From positions 2,041,877-2,105,876 of the forward strand of contig JAQFVV010012508.1 of the NCBI GenBank assembly GCA_028023455.1: DNA of 64,000 nucleotides, given 5' to 3'. Below the pieces are notes generated by a model, which saw nothing but the letters and a program-made list of their open reading frames with translations, ran no database searches and was not told the origin of the DNA. Below, piece by piece: positions 55,322-64,000 of this stretch. This stretch comes from Epiperipatus broadwayi (Eukaryota > Onychophora > Udeonychophora > Euonychophora > Peripatidae). Position 1 is the stretch's first letter; each line of letters opens with the position of its first letter. The position numbers were made by a program, and so were the translations under genes.

Positions 55322-55402
55322 GATTTGATGGCCTAGTGGTTAGCATAGCTGCCATCCAAGCAGCTGGCCTGGGTTCGCTTCCCGGTTAACGCATCTGACA
55401 TA
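55322..55402 (+). repeat. tRNA-like SINE head, variant
   Basis: GATGGCCTAGTGGTTAGCAT fits the A box and GGGTTCGCTTCCCGG the B box. The arm CATAGCTGCCATCCAAGCAG stands where the anticodon arm should be. A TA tract follows. No CCA-proximal acceptor pairing is visible, so it is a SINE relic rather than a tRNA gene. Confidence 0.6.
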
Positions 55403-55584
55403 TATATATATATAAAGACCTTGTCAGAAATATGGAACCCAAGGATCATTTGTTGATAGGATGAGAGAATATGCATTGGTAGGCACTAAAGTGTACTAAC
55501 CATAAACTATGTAGATTTCTTCTGGAAGTTCCTGAACTCGAACGTTAATGCCTAACCCAGGATTAATTTTAAATGTTAAAAATT

Positions 55585-55755
55585 ATTTTTTTTTTTTTTT
55601 TTTTATTTTTAAAAAAAAAAAAAAAAAAAAAACCTTTTATGAAAAAAAAAACAATTTTTTTTTGTTTTTTTTTTAATAAAGGAAAGAATAAAAAAAAAAA
55701 AAAACCCTGGTAAAATTATTTTTTTAAAAACTTTTGAAAAAAAAAAAAAACTATA
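55585..55755. repeat. Poly-T/poly-A homopolymer block
   Basis: Successive T and A runs of 8-23 bases with almost no other bases (TTTATTTTTAAAA, CCTTTTATGAAAAAAA). Run lengths here may be assembly artefacts. The minus-strand Phe-rich frame is meaningless. Confidence 0.8.
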
Positions 55756-55759
55756 CTGA

Positions 55760-56440
55760 AAATGCCTTAAATCTGTACAATCTGATTTCTTTGTCAACGT
55801 TCATTTTATATGTATTAGTTGTGAGTCATTGTTATCCATTTATTTTTTATTGTGCTTTGCTAGATGAAAGCATTTTAAAATGATGTGTTTTAATTTTGTG
55901 TGTGTGCACATGTATATATGTGAATTACTTTTAATTGTGAAATAAATTGTTAGTTTTAATTGAAATTGTCAGTGTTTTTTTCTTTAGCAATTTTCATTTC
56001 CAAATGGTCATTTTAGCACTTATCAATTAAGAGGAAATATATTTTAATTAAAAAAACTGTTTAACCACTGGGCAAAAAGGCCGAAATGTTTATAAATTGA
56101 GGGATCCAGATTTGTTGAAATTGATTTATTTAGCATGGTGCCCTGATAAAAGAATAAAATATATTATTTTTTTATTTAAATTAAATTATCGCTGAGTGGA
56201 AAGAACAACTATTTCAAAATACTAGTGTTGATTTTAGGGAGTTGATTGGGAAATATAACCTGTTTTAGGTTCAATCATCTCCATTATTATCTACTTTAGA
56301 TGCGACCATGAAATTTGCACATATTTATTCCTATTTAAAGATTGTCCCTCAAGATTACCACTACCTTAAAATGGCTTCCCAATGTATGGTTGAATTAATG
56401 CATTTTTACCCAAATTACTGGTACAATATATATATTTACT
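55760..56440. other. AT-rich stretch, nothing recognised
   Basis: No feature was recognised. Confidence 0.35.
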
Positions 56441-56482
56441 TATGTTATCTAATGATCATGCCAATAGCTCTTAACAAGCTTT

Positions 56483-56553
56483 TCAGAATATTCCTATCCC
56501 CAGACCGGTTTTATACCTTTGGCATTCCTCAGTGAGTTGCTAGGATATTCAAG
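56483..56553 (-). ncRNA. Hammerhead relic, family B tandem copy 1
   Basis: Minus strand: CTGAGGA, stem II AUGC/GUAU, AAAACCGGTC (G12 replaced by A), stem I CTCA/TGGG and outer GAATATCC/GGAATATTC. One invariant base is changed, so it is probably inactive. Confidence 0.6.
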
Positions 56554-56855
56554 TATTAGATTTAAAGCTGGTCAAGCCCAGCACTTTATCTAATGTTTAA
56601 CTATTAAGTAGAAAATCTGAAATTTTCAGACATCCATGTCTTCAAATCCAGCTATCTAATTTAAATAGCCATGGGACTGAACAAAGTTCAGATACAGCAT
56701 ATATTAATAGCTTTAGCAATATAAAATCATCAAAGCCTTAAGAGTAAAACAATAATTGCAAGGAAATCAAGTCACATATCTCGTGACTTAATTTAATAAT
56801 CTTGTATTACAAATGTTGCATAATGAGCATGCCAATAGCTTTTAACATGCTTTTC

Positions 56856-56922
56856 AGAATATCCCTATCCCCAGACTGGTTTTATGCTTTTGTCATTCCT
56901 CAGTGAGGCGCTAGGATATTCA
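56856..56922 (-). ncRNA. Hammerhead relic, family B tandem copy 2
   Basis: Minus strand: GCCTCA, CTGAGGA, stem II AUG/CAU, AAAACCAGTC, TGGGGATAGGGATATTC. It has the same G12-to-A change as copy 1, which shows the two tandem copies descend from an already mutated one. Confidence 0.62.
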
Positions 56923-57441
56923 AGCATTAGATTTAAAATACCAAGTCGAGCCCAGCACTTTATCTAATATTTAACTATTACATAGAAAATTTGAAATTTT
57001 CAGACATCCATATGTCCTGAAATCCAGCTATCCTAACTTAAATGGCCATATGGGACTGAACAAAGTTCAGATATATTTACTTCAATGATAAACTCCAACA
57101 AGAGGTATTATAAGTAATGGAGAAAACTTATTTAGCATCAGGGAGATTGTCAATTACCATGTTTCCCTGAAAATAAGATTAGGACATATTAATTTTTGTT
57201 TCAAAAGATACTAGGGTTTATTTTCTGGGAATGTCTTATTTTTGCATGTATAAGAATCTACATTTTCAGTATAAAAATGTAAATTTATTCAAATACTTCT
57301 TCTCTTTACAGAAAATTAAGATTCTTACCCTGGGAGCCCCCCCCCCCCATTTCTTTCTTGTATCCCCAGAATAGCTATTTCTTTTTGCACTTGGCAATCA
57401 AAATATTCTGTTTAAATTTACTATTAAATCAAGTGTTAATT

Positions 57442-57626
57442 CAGTGGCTCTCAACCTTCCTAATGCTGCGACCCTTTAATACAGTTTCTTATGTTGCGGT
57501 GACCCCCAACTATAATTTTGCAACTGTTATGAATTGAAAATGTGTTTTCCAATGGTCTTAGGCGACCCCTGTGAAAGGGTTGTTCAACCCTTAAAGGGCT
57601 CGCAACCCACAAGTTGAGAACCGCTG
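57442..57626. mobile_element. SPIN-like hAT MITE with perfect 8-bp TSD
   Basis: The ends CAGTGGCTCTCAACC and GGTTGAGAACC-type complement (TTGAGAACCGCTG) are flanked by TGTTAATT on both sides (57434-57441, 57627-57634). The interior carries CTTCCTAATGCTGCGACCC, GTGACCCCCAACTATA, CTTAGGCGACCCCTGTGAAA and GGGCTCGCAACCCACAAG. I recognise these as the SPACE INVADERS (SPIN) non-autonomous hAT element. Length 185 bp, internally deleted, no ORF. The minus-strand 63-codon frame over it is a shadow. Confidence 0.9.
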
Positions 57627-57639
57627 TGTTAATTAAAGA

Positions 57640-58690
57640 CTTGTGAGACAAGAGTGCTAACAGAAATAATTACAATAAAGAATAGTTTGTCCACACAAAA
57701 GCAAAAAAAGTGCAAGCATAAAAATTGAGAAAATGTTTCTTTATTTCACATGTGCACATTATGTTCATTACAACCTATGACATATTGAATTACATCGATT
57801 TATATATGATAACCACGAAATTATAAATAACCCTGCTTGCATATTCTTTTTAAAAACTTTTCTTTATGAAAAAAAGAATCTGATTTAACTTAAGCTAAAC
57901 TTTGATAAATAAAAAAAATCACTTCCAGAATAAAGATAAAAGTCTTTTAGGAGAAAAAAAAATGTTTAAGAAATCAAAGTAATTTTTCTTTTATTTTGAA
58001 TATTTAAAAGTTACCATGCTGAAACTCTAAAACTAAATCGAGCATTCTAAATTTAAGCATTAAATATAAATAAAATAAATAGCTAAAATATATATAAATG
58101 AAATTATAAATAGTCTGATATGACTTGTGATAGATAAATTGTTTCTCTATATAGGTAAAATTACATTTGTCCAAAATAGTTGATGGGAAAATATAAAAAA
58201 ACCATGTAATTGATGTTATCATTTATTTAAAGCGTTAATGTCAATAATATTGTTTATTTATACATTCATTATTTTATAATTCAATACATTCATTGTTTCA
58301 ACAGGCAAACAAAAGCCTTCTATCAGGCTGCCAATTTTAACTAAGACTTATATTTGGAGTAGGGCTTATAAACATCCTCAAAAATCATGCTAGGGTCTAT
58401 TTTTTGGTTTGGTCTTATTTTTGGGAAAACACAATAGCAAGGTTATAGTAATTGATAGCTTTCTGGAAACATCAAAAGTAAAGGTTATCTCTGTTTATAT
58501 GGATAAAATTTTCTTATTTTCGTTCTATATTAGAATAAAAATCTATGGAAAATATTTAGTTCAACATATATACATATCACTTGTATTCATCTTGAAATAC
58601 TTATTACAATACTTTCTCTTTTCTATTTACTTCAATTTTTTTTAACTCTAATTCTTCAATTAATAAAGTGTTTTATATTAATCATAAAAA
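57640..58690. other. AT-rich stretch, nothing recognised
   Basis: No feature was recognised. TCCCTGAAAATAAGATTAGG...TTTTCTGGGAATGTCTTATT at 57168-57240 and AAGACTTATATTTGGAGTAGG...TTTTTGGGAAAACACA at 58343-58435 look like the two ends of one older repeat. Confidence 0.4.
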
Positions 58691-58700
58691 TGAATAACAA

Positions 58701-58804
58701 GTCAAGCGTTGATGGTCGAGAGGTCAGCACAGCTGCCTTACAAGCAGTTATCCCGGGTTGGCAGGTTCGCTTCCCATCCGATGCTTTGACACATGGAAAA
58801 AAAA
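58701..58804 (+). repeat. tRNA-derived SINE (family 1) with 9-bp TSD
   Basis: GTCGAGAGGTCAGCACAG (A box), CTGCCTTACAAGCAG (an anticodon-arm-like hairpin whose loop would read UAC, Val type), GCAGGTTCGCTTCCC (B box), GATGCTTTGACACATG, poly-A. The direct repeat GAATAACAA flanks it (58692-58700, 58805-58813). Confidence 0.9.
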
Positions 58805-59061
58805 GAATAACAAAGGTTTTTTTTTTTTAATTTAAAAAAAATGAAGGAATGGGGAATGCGTAGACTTAAAAGAATTCTTGAAAAAGTTTTTTTAGAGGTG
58901 GGGATGAACTTCAAAATTATTAGACTCCATTTGACAAGATAAAATGAAGAGAATTTGGTTGGATGTACTGATCTTGCCATTGGGAAGAGGATATAATTGT
59001 ATTCAAATATTTTTCACAAAACTTGTTGTTAATTGAAAAAAAAAATGTTTTTTTAGTTTGT

Positions 59062-59622
59062 AATTATAAATTTTATTAAACACACATTATTATATTAAGT
59101 AATATTTACTAAGGCTGTACCTTAGGAATAAGCATCTGAAAAATTCGAAGGTAGGGACCTCTACAGGTCTTAAACACAAGCTTACGCTATGAAGAAAAGA
59201 GGGAATCCTTCTTTACTTCAACCTACTTTTTTTTTTTTTATATATGAATAGGTGAAGCTGAAGTAGTTAGATCTAAGAGTGTGAAGCTATTCAATACTTC
59301 ACTAATTAAGTCCACAATCATAATAGATTTCTTACTATAAGATCTTTCCATTGACTCGTAGTAAATCGTAAGATTTCGCGAGTATTAATGTATTATAAGA
59401 ATTGTGGACTTAATTAGTGAAGTATTGAATAGCTTCACACTCTTAGATCTAACCACTTCAGCTTCACCTATTCATATATATATAAAAAAAGTAGGTTGAA
59501 GTAAAGAAGGATTCCCTCTTTTCTTCATAGCATAAGCTTGTGTTTAAGACCCGTAGAGGTCCCTACCTTCGAATTTTTCAGATGCTTATTCCTAAGGTAC
59601 AGCCTTAGTAAATATTATTTTT
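59062..59622. mobile_element. Family G foldback, nearly perfect palindrome
   Basis: Arms of about 225 bp (59088-59315 and 59404-59622) are almost identical inverted copies: TTTACTAAGGCTGTACCTTAGG, AATTCGAAGGTAGGGACCTC, CTTCTTTACTTCAACCTAC, GGTGAAGCTGAAGTAGTTAG, GCTATTCAATACTTCAC. The 85-bp loop carries TTTCTTACTATAAGATC and GTAAGATTTCGCGAG. The left flank has an extra ATAAATTTTATTAAACACAC not seen on the right. The arms differ at only a handful of positions, so the element is young. No ORF. Confidence 0.9.
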
Positions 59623-59756
59623 TAGTCTGATTATTTTTTAAAAATAATAATACATTGGATGTCTTTTACAATGGTGGGTTATATTTAGAAGAAAAAAATA
59701 TATACAGTGGTCAAATATACAGTATAAAAATTATTTCTCCACAATGTTGTTATAGA

Positions 59757-59985
59757 TATATAATTAATATAATAATCTAAATAAAATTGAAACAAATAAC
59801 TAATTATATTTACAATTATTTAATTATCAACCTGGCTCTCATCTCTTGAGACCTTTTAAGATGTATAAAACTTTATATCTTAGAAAGGTCTCAATAAGAA
59901 ATGAAATCCGGGTTGATAATTAAATAATTGTAAATATAATTAGTTGTTTGTTTCAATTTTATTTAGATTGATTATTATATATTTA
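59757..59985. mobile_element. MITE with ~95-bp inverted repeats
   Basis: AATCTAAATAAAATTGAAAC, TATATTTACAATTATTTAAT, TATCAACCTGG and GAGACCTTTT on the left are mirrored on the right (AAAGGTCTCAATAAG, CCGGGTTGATAATTAAAT, GTTTCAATTTTATTTAGATT). The spacer is only about 20 bp. Confidence 0.85.
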
Positions 59986-59999
59986 GAGGAGTAATAATT

Positions 60000-60795
60000 A
60001 AGTAAATTTTTATTTCAATCAGTTGCTTTAGAAATTGAAATTTTTCACTTTACAATCTTCATTCTGTTTTTAGATTTTTTAAAAATTAACTTTCTTATCG
60101 ATTTTATTATTATTTATTTATTTAAATAGGTAGATTTTATTTTTAATTACTTATTTTTCGTTTGTCTATTATTTACCTGCCATTGAATTGCAATTAATTT
60201 TTAATTTTATCGGATGTTTAAACTGTTTAATGCTTTTCAGACTTAATTATAATTTAATTAATATCACTATTAAAGTAATTTCATAATTTTGAAATTATCA
60301 TATTTAAAGTTAAAGCCACTAAAAATGTCAATAATAATAATAAAGATTGGAAAATTATCTTGTGACCTCATTAGCAAATAATATCTTGCATGATTTATAA
60401 TCTTGGTTGTCAAAGATATATTCTTTTTAATATAGGGATAGTATATAATTTACATTTTTTTAACACTTTATTTTATTTACTTAATGTTTTAACGAAAGCT
60501 GATCGTAAAAAGGACGAATCTATTATTTAAAGAACAGGAAAAAAAAGTCCCGAGTTTAGATTCTTTAGAACAGAGGATATTTTATATTATTTTTAAAAAT
60601 CTGAATATTTATGAAAGATAAGAAACTGCTAGACAAAGCGTTATATGAACAGTAGGAAATGTATAATGAAAAATGTCCTTAACAATGGTCAAACATAAAT
60701 TTGTCCATAATGTTGTTTTCAAATAATTAATAATGATTCCAACACAATTGAAATAAAACAACTTCATAAAAGTAAATATATATTTTTATTATTTG
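60000..60795. other. AT-rich stretch, nothing recognised
   Basis: No feature was recognised. Confidence 0.4.
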
Positions 60796-60799
60796 TAAG

Positions 60800-61010
60800 A
60801 GCTGCAATAAGATATATATATAGGTCAAACAGGGAAAACAGCAATAGAAAGGGGAAAGGAGCATAGAGGCTATTGATAGGAAGGATATGAATTCAGGACA
60901 ATATATTTATTACTTAAATATTGGTCATAGAACGAGATGTGTTGAAGGTGTGGAAGTTATAAAATATGTTAAAGATTATAATAGAAGGAAATATAAGACA
61001 AACCCTTTAT
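60800..61010 (+). pseudogene. Penelope-like element GIY-YIG fragment
   Basis: It reads IYIGQTGKTAIERGKEHRG (about 60816-60870) and, after a stop, MNSGQYIYYLNIGHRTRCVEGVEVIKYVKDYNRRKYKT. This is the YIG block, the helix arginine and His, and the following 'H....GH.....' region of the Penelope GIY-YIG domain. It is closer to canonical (YIGQTG) than the relics at 16 and 45 kb, so it is a third lineage. Upstream sequence is not coding, so the copy is truncated. The frame stays open to 61345 but that part has no recognised motif. Confidence 0.7.
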
Positions 61011-61945
61011 CATTTATAGGAATTCTATTTATACTTAATACACAAACCAAATATTTACTTTATTATATTCCCAGAATAAGCTTCGCCATATATTTTCTTT
61101 CATTTCACTATAATCTATCTTTCTTGTATCATAGAAATTGCCCAATATATTATTTTTTACTTTTTATCTCTGGTAGCAACTTACCATTTTTCTGTCTTAT
61201 AGTGATAACATTCCACATGCTTCTAAATAAATACCTAGATGATTGTTATAAATTTTATTACGAAAATTTTAATCTAATTCACATAATTCTTGATGTAGAC
61301 CCTATATTTAATAAAATTCAGATATATCTTTTATATGGATATTGACAAATTCCATCTTTTAAAGTTGTTTACCTTTTATCTTATGCCTCACATTTTTAAA
61401 TTTCCAAAACTTAATATTTGTAACATTAGAAGATCTTTCCTAAGGAATCATAATATGCATTCTAATCTACCAGATGTTTTCAACTAGGCCAAATCCTATA
61501 TTAAGAATTATACAATATGTAATAGTTTTTAATATAATAACAATGATTAATAATTACACAGCTTATTAATGAAAAATGATGAGAAACAGAAAAATGCATA
61601 TTAAAAAATATATACTGATGAAATAAATTTTGTAAAATATACCAATAAACACATAATAGTGAATTATGATGTTTGAATATTTATATGGGGTTTGCCTGGC
61701 TGATAAAACCGGCTCAATTGAAATGAACTGAGTTTTCTTTTTATCAGTGCTTTTATGAAAATAATATATAGATATTCCAAGTTTATATCAAGAACTATAT
61801 ATAAAATGTAATAATTTTTAACATAATCATATATTTATTCAAGTAAAATATACACTAATAAAATGAATTTCCATAATATATGTAGACATACTTAATAAAT
61901 ATAAAATTATAAGTAAAATAAGATTATATTTATTATTTATATTAG
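61011..61945. other. AT-rich stretch, nothing recognised
   Basis: No feature was recognised beyond the open but unremarkable frame that trails the GIY-YIG fragment. Confidence 0.4.
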
Positions 61946-61949
61946 ATAC

Positions 61950-62720
61950 ATTTTGTTTGGAATCGACCAAAATACTTTATTTTTTCTACCACATAATAAA
62001 ATGCTAGCCATAGCAACTGTCGTATTGATGAACAAAGATCACTATATTGATGATCATGGGATTGACCAAAATACTTTTTTTTTCTACCATATAATAAAGT
62101 GCTAGCCATACCAACTGTTGTATTGATGAATGAGGATCACCATATTGATGATCATGGGATTGACCAAACATTTCCCTTTGTCAACCATACAATAAAATGC
62201 TAGCCATAGCAACTGTTGTATTGATGATCAAGGCTCACCATATTGATGATCATAGGATTGACCAAAATACTTTTTTGCCTATGAATAAAATAAAATGCTA
62301 GTCATAGAAAACTGTCATATTGATGGTCAAGGATCACCATATTGATGATCGTGGGATTGACCAAAATACTTCATTTTTTCTACCATATAATAAAACGCTA
62401 GCCATAGCAACTGTTGTATTGATGATCAAGAATCACCATAATGATAATATGGATTTGACCAAAATATTTCATTTTTTCTACCATATAATATACGCTAGCC
62501 ATAGCAACTATCGTAATGATGATCGAGGATCACCATATTGATGAGCATGGGATTGAGCAAAATACTTCATTTTTCCTTATGAATATAATAAGACACTAGC
62601 CATAGCAAACTGTCATATTGATGATCGAGGTTCGCCATATTGATGATCATGGGATTGGCCAAAATAAAAATAGTCATATTGATAATCGAGGATATCATAT
62701 TGATGATCAAGGATCTTCTT
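61950..62720. repeat. ~98-bp tandem array, seven diverged units
   Basis: GCTAGCCATAGCAACTGT begins units at about 62003, 62101, 62199, 62297, 62397, 62494 and 62595. Each also has a GATCACCATATTGATGATCA block, TGGGATTGACCAAAATACTT and TTTCTACCATATAATAAAA. Units differ by several substitutions each. The last part decays into repeats of GATGATCGAGG. The plus-strand frames through the array are incidental. Confidence 0.93.
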
Positions 62721-63235
62721 ATTTATTGATAATAATGATTTTTCACTACACATTTTTTCAAACTATATGTCTAATTGCTAGAGGATTACCTAAAATACTA
62801 TAAATTTATATTTGTGGGAGGAAAAGTTTGACCGATATGTAAATTGTATAAATTTTTTGAAGGGAAGCAAATTCATCTATGTGAAAAGTAGTTGCAGCTA
62901 ATATGAATCGTTTGTCATTGATTTTCATTCAGCTTTTATTTTAAATTAGAGCCATTAATTATCATAATATTTTAATTAGATTTTGGGTTTAAATTCTATT
63001 TTGGAACATGAAATTTGCATGACAAAAATCTTCTTTATTAACGATTTATTGGATTTTAAAATATTTTTTCTTGTTGATAATGTGTAAATAATTTTTGAAA
63101 AAAAAAAAAAATCATTATTAGCATTTTATTTAATCAATCACAAACGTATCTAATCTTGACAAAAATTAATCAAATATGTTTTCCTTTAATTTTAATGTTT
63201 ATAATTTATATATATATAATATTTGAAATACAAGT
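62721..63235. other. AT-rich stretch, nothing recognised
   Basis: No feature was recognised. Confidence 0.4.
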
Positions 63236-63391
63236 ATATATATATCACATGATCACCATTTCTTACACTTGCTTATAACTGCTATTAAAACAGGCAAAAC
63301 TTTCCATACAGTATTGCCACTCAGTGCAAGTCAGAGTAATCAACGGATGCCAGAAGGCTTGTGCATAACATCCTCCACCTAGTCCCAACTC

Positions 63392-63450
63392 ATCCAATAT
63401 CCCCAGACTAGTTTCTGGCTTGTGGCCTTCGTCAGTGAGGAGCCTTGGAT
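63392..63450 (-). ncRNA. Hammerhead ribozyme, family A, intact copy
   Basis: Minus strand: TCCTCA, CTGACGA (complement of 63429-63435), stem II GGC/GCC with loop CACAA, GAAAC, ACTAGT, GUC, TGGGGA. Stem I is six pairs including one G-U. The outer CCAAGG and ATATTGG pair further. All consensus elements are present. Confidence 0.82.
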
Positions 63451-63687
63451 CTCCTGCACCTAGATCTTAGGATCTAATGCCACCCTACAGCAGCCACCTT
63501 TTATCTCTACTTAACTACAAAACTGAACTAAGTTCAGACCTATATCACTATATAAGTTAATGAGCTTGGATTGAAATATTCTGTTTTCAATTTAAGACTT
63601 TTAGTTTTATAGTTAAGTAGAGATAAAAAGGTGGCTGCTGGAGGGTTGTATTAGATCCTAAGATCTAGGTGCAGTGCTCTCAGATCC

Positions 63688-63742
63688 AAGGCTTCTCACT
63701 GATGAAGGCCACAAGCCAGAAACTAGTTTGGTGATATTGGAT
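63688..63742 (+). ncRNA. Hammerhead ribozyme, family A, right arm
   Basis: CTGATGA 63699-63705, stem II GGC/GCC, GAAA 63719-63722, ACTAGT, then UU in place of UC (still an allowed NUH site), cleavage after T63728. Stem I TTCTCA/TGGTGA has three pairs and then a mismatch. Core intact, stem I weaker. Confidence 0.72.
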
Positions 63743-63869
63743 GAATGGGCACTAGATGGGGATTTTATGTGCAAGCCTTCTGGCATTTATTGATTACTTT
63801 GGCTTGCACTGAGTGGCAATATTATTTCCTGTTTATATATATGTACTTGGAGACTAAATGTAATAATAC

Positions 63870-64000
63870 TGGGGATGAACACAGTCTTTCAAGATCCCTT
63901 CAGCAATCCACTCTGTGTCATACAACCAATACAACTAACCACTTACATGTGAAGAAAATAAATGATCTCCAATATATGTATTTCATGCTAAAACAGCACT
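63870..64000 (-). mobile_element. Family D element, cut by window edge
   Basis: GGATGAACACAGTCTTTCA, CTCTGTGTCATACAACCAAT, AATAAATGATCTCCAATATA, TTTCATGCTAAAACAGCACT: the outer end and 3' half of a family D ribozyme on the minus strand. CTGANGA would lie past the right edge. Confidence 0.65.

Larger units (their letters stand above)
56455..57075 (-). mobile_element. Two family B repeats in direct tandem
   Basis: Copy 1 (56455-56823) and copy 2 (56824-57075) share GCCAATAGCT...TTAACA-GCTTTTCAGAATAT, the ribozyme, CTAGGATATTCAAG-ATTAG, CCAGCACTTTATCTAAT, CAGACATCCATATGTC and CTGAACAAAGTTCAG. Copy 1 continues to CAAGGAAATCAAGTCACATA, where copy 2 takes over after TTGTATTACAAATGTTGCAT. Head-to-tail tandem copies are typical of Penelope-like elements and retrozymes. 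Confidence 0.78.
63245..63835. mobile_element. Family A palindrome with two hammerheads
   Basis: This is the most complete family A unit: CACATGATCACCATTTCTTA, AACAGGCAAAACTTTCC, arm with ribozyme, CAGCCACCTTTTATCTCTAC, ACTGAACTAAGTTCAGACC (shared palindrome 63523-63537), TTAATGAGCTTGGATTG, then the mirror arm with ribozyme to GAGTGGCAATATT. The right end is cut short before the GATCATGTG end. The central part matches the flanks of the 5.3-5.8 kb copies. Confidence 0.82.

Noticed and set aside
58701-58804. Functional tRNA-Val gene
   Set aside because: The A and B boxes are good, but there is extra sequence between the anticodon arm and T arm, no acceptor stem, a poly-A tail and a 9-bp TSD. 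It is a SINE.

Overview
The window is strongly AT-rich, repeat-laden nuclear DNA from an animal. Four things point that way: a recognisable animal gene exon (pecanex-like 4) with a GT splice donor, tRNA-derived SINEs with A and B boxes, LINE, Penelope, hAT and mariner relics, and a short interstitial TTAGGG telomere tract. The phylum cannot be fixed from the sequence alone. The base composition, the Penelope-like elements and the hammerhead motifs suggest an invertebrate. Nothing resembles a bacterial operon, a plasmid or a virus genome.

Only one stretch looks like a functional host gene. The first coding exon of a pecanex-like 4 (PCNX4) gene runs from 34620 to the splice donor at 35386/35387. 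A poly-pyrimidine splice acceptor lies just upstream, and a candidate promoter with a non-coding first exon lies around 32490-32827. No later PCNX4 exon is recognisable to the right, so the rest of the gene is probably beyond long introns. One unrecognised minus-strand ORF (25843-26250) is the only other protein-like stretch not explained by mobile DNA.

The rest is layered mobile DNA. 0-11 kb holds an RTE-like LINE tail, a palindromic hammerhead element, a cluster of family A repeats, a Tigger-like MITE and a decayed CR1-like LINE with PHD-like, esterase-like, endonuclease and RT remnants. 11-25 kb holds a family B hammerhead repeat, two complex foldback elements, a Penelope GIY-YIG relic, a 74-bp minisatellite, SINEs, more foldbacks and a family D ribozyme. 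25-32 kb holds two large hammerhead palindromes (families A and C) and an L1/Tx1-like LINE inside a foldback MITE. 36-47 kb holds a hAT nested in a family D repeat, a second Tigger-like MITE, and a 3 kb head-to-head Penelope palindrome split by a 1.4 kb insertion with telomere repeats. 47-64 kb holds a mariner relic, long ATT microsatellites around LINE 3' ends, a hAT with a perfect 8-bp TSD, a SPIN-like hAT MITE with a perfect 8-bp TSD, a near-perfect foldback, a 98-bp tandem array and another hammerhead palindrome.

The most notable signal is a set of at least thirteen sequences fitting the hammerhead ribozyme consensus (CUGANGA, stem II, GAAA, very short stem III, NUH cleavage site, matching stem I). 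They fall in four or more repeat families (A-D). Most sit in inverted-repeat units, next to Penelope-like coding relics, and families A-C share a second conserved palindrome (CTGAACTNAGTTCAG). Together they look like non-autonomous relatives of Penelope-like elements or animal retrozymes in several coexisting lineages. I read all of this by eye; no search or folding program was run.
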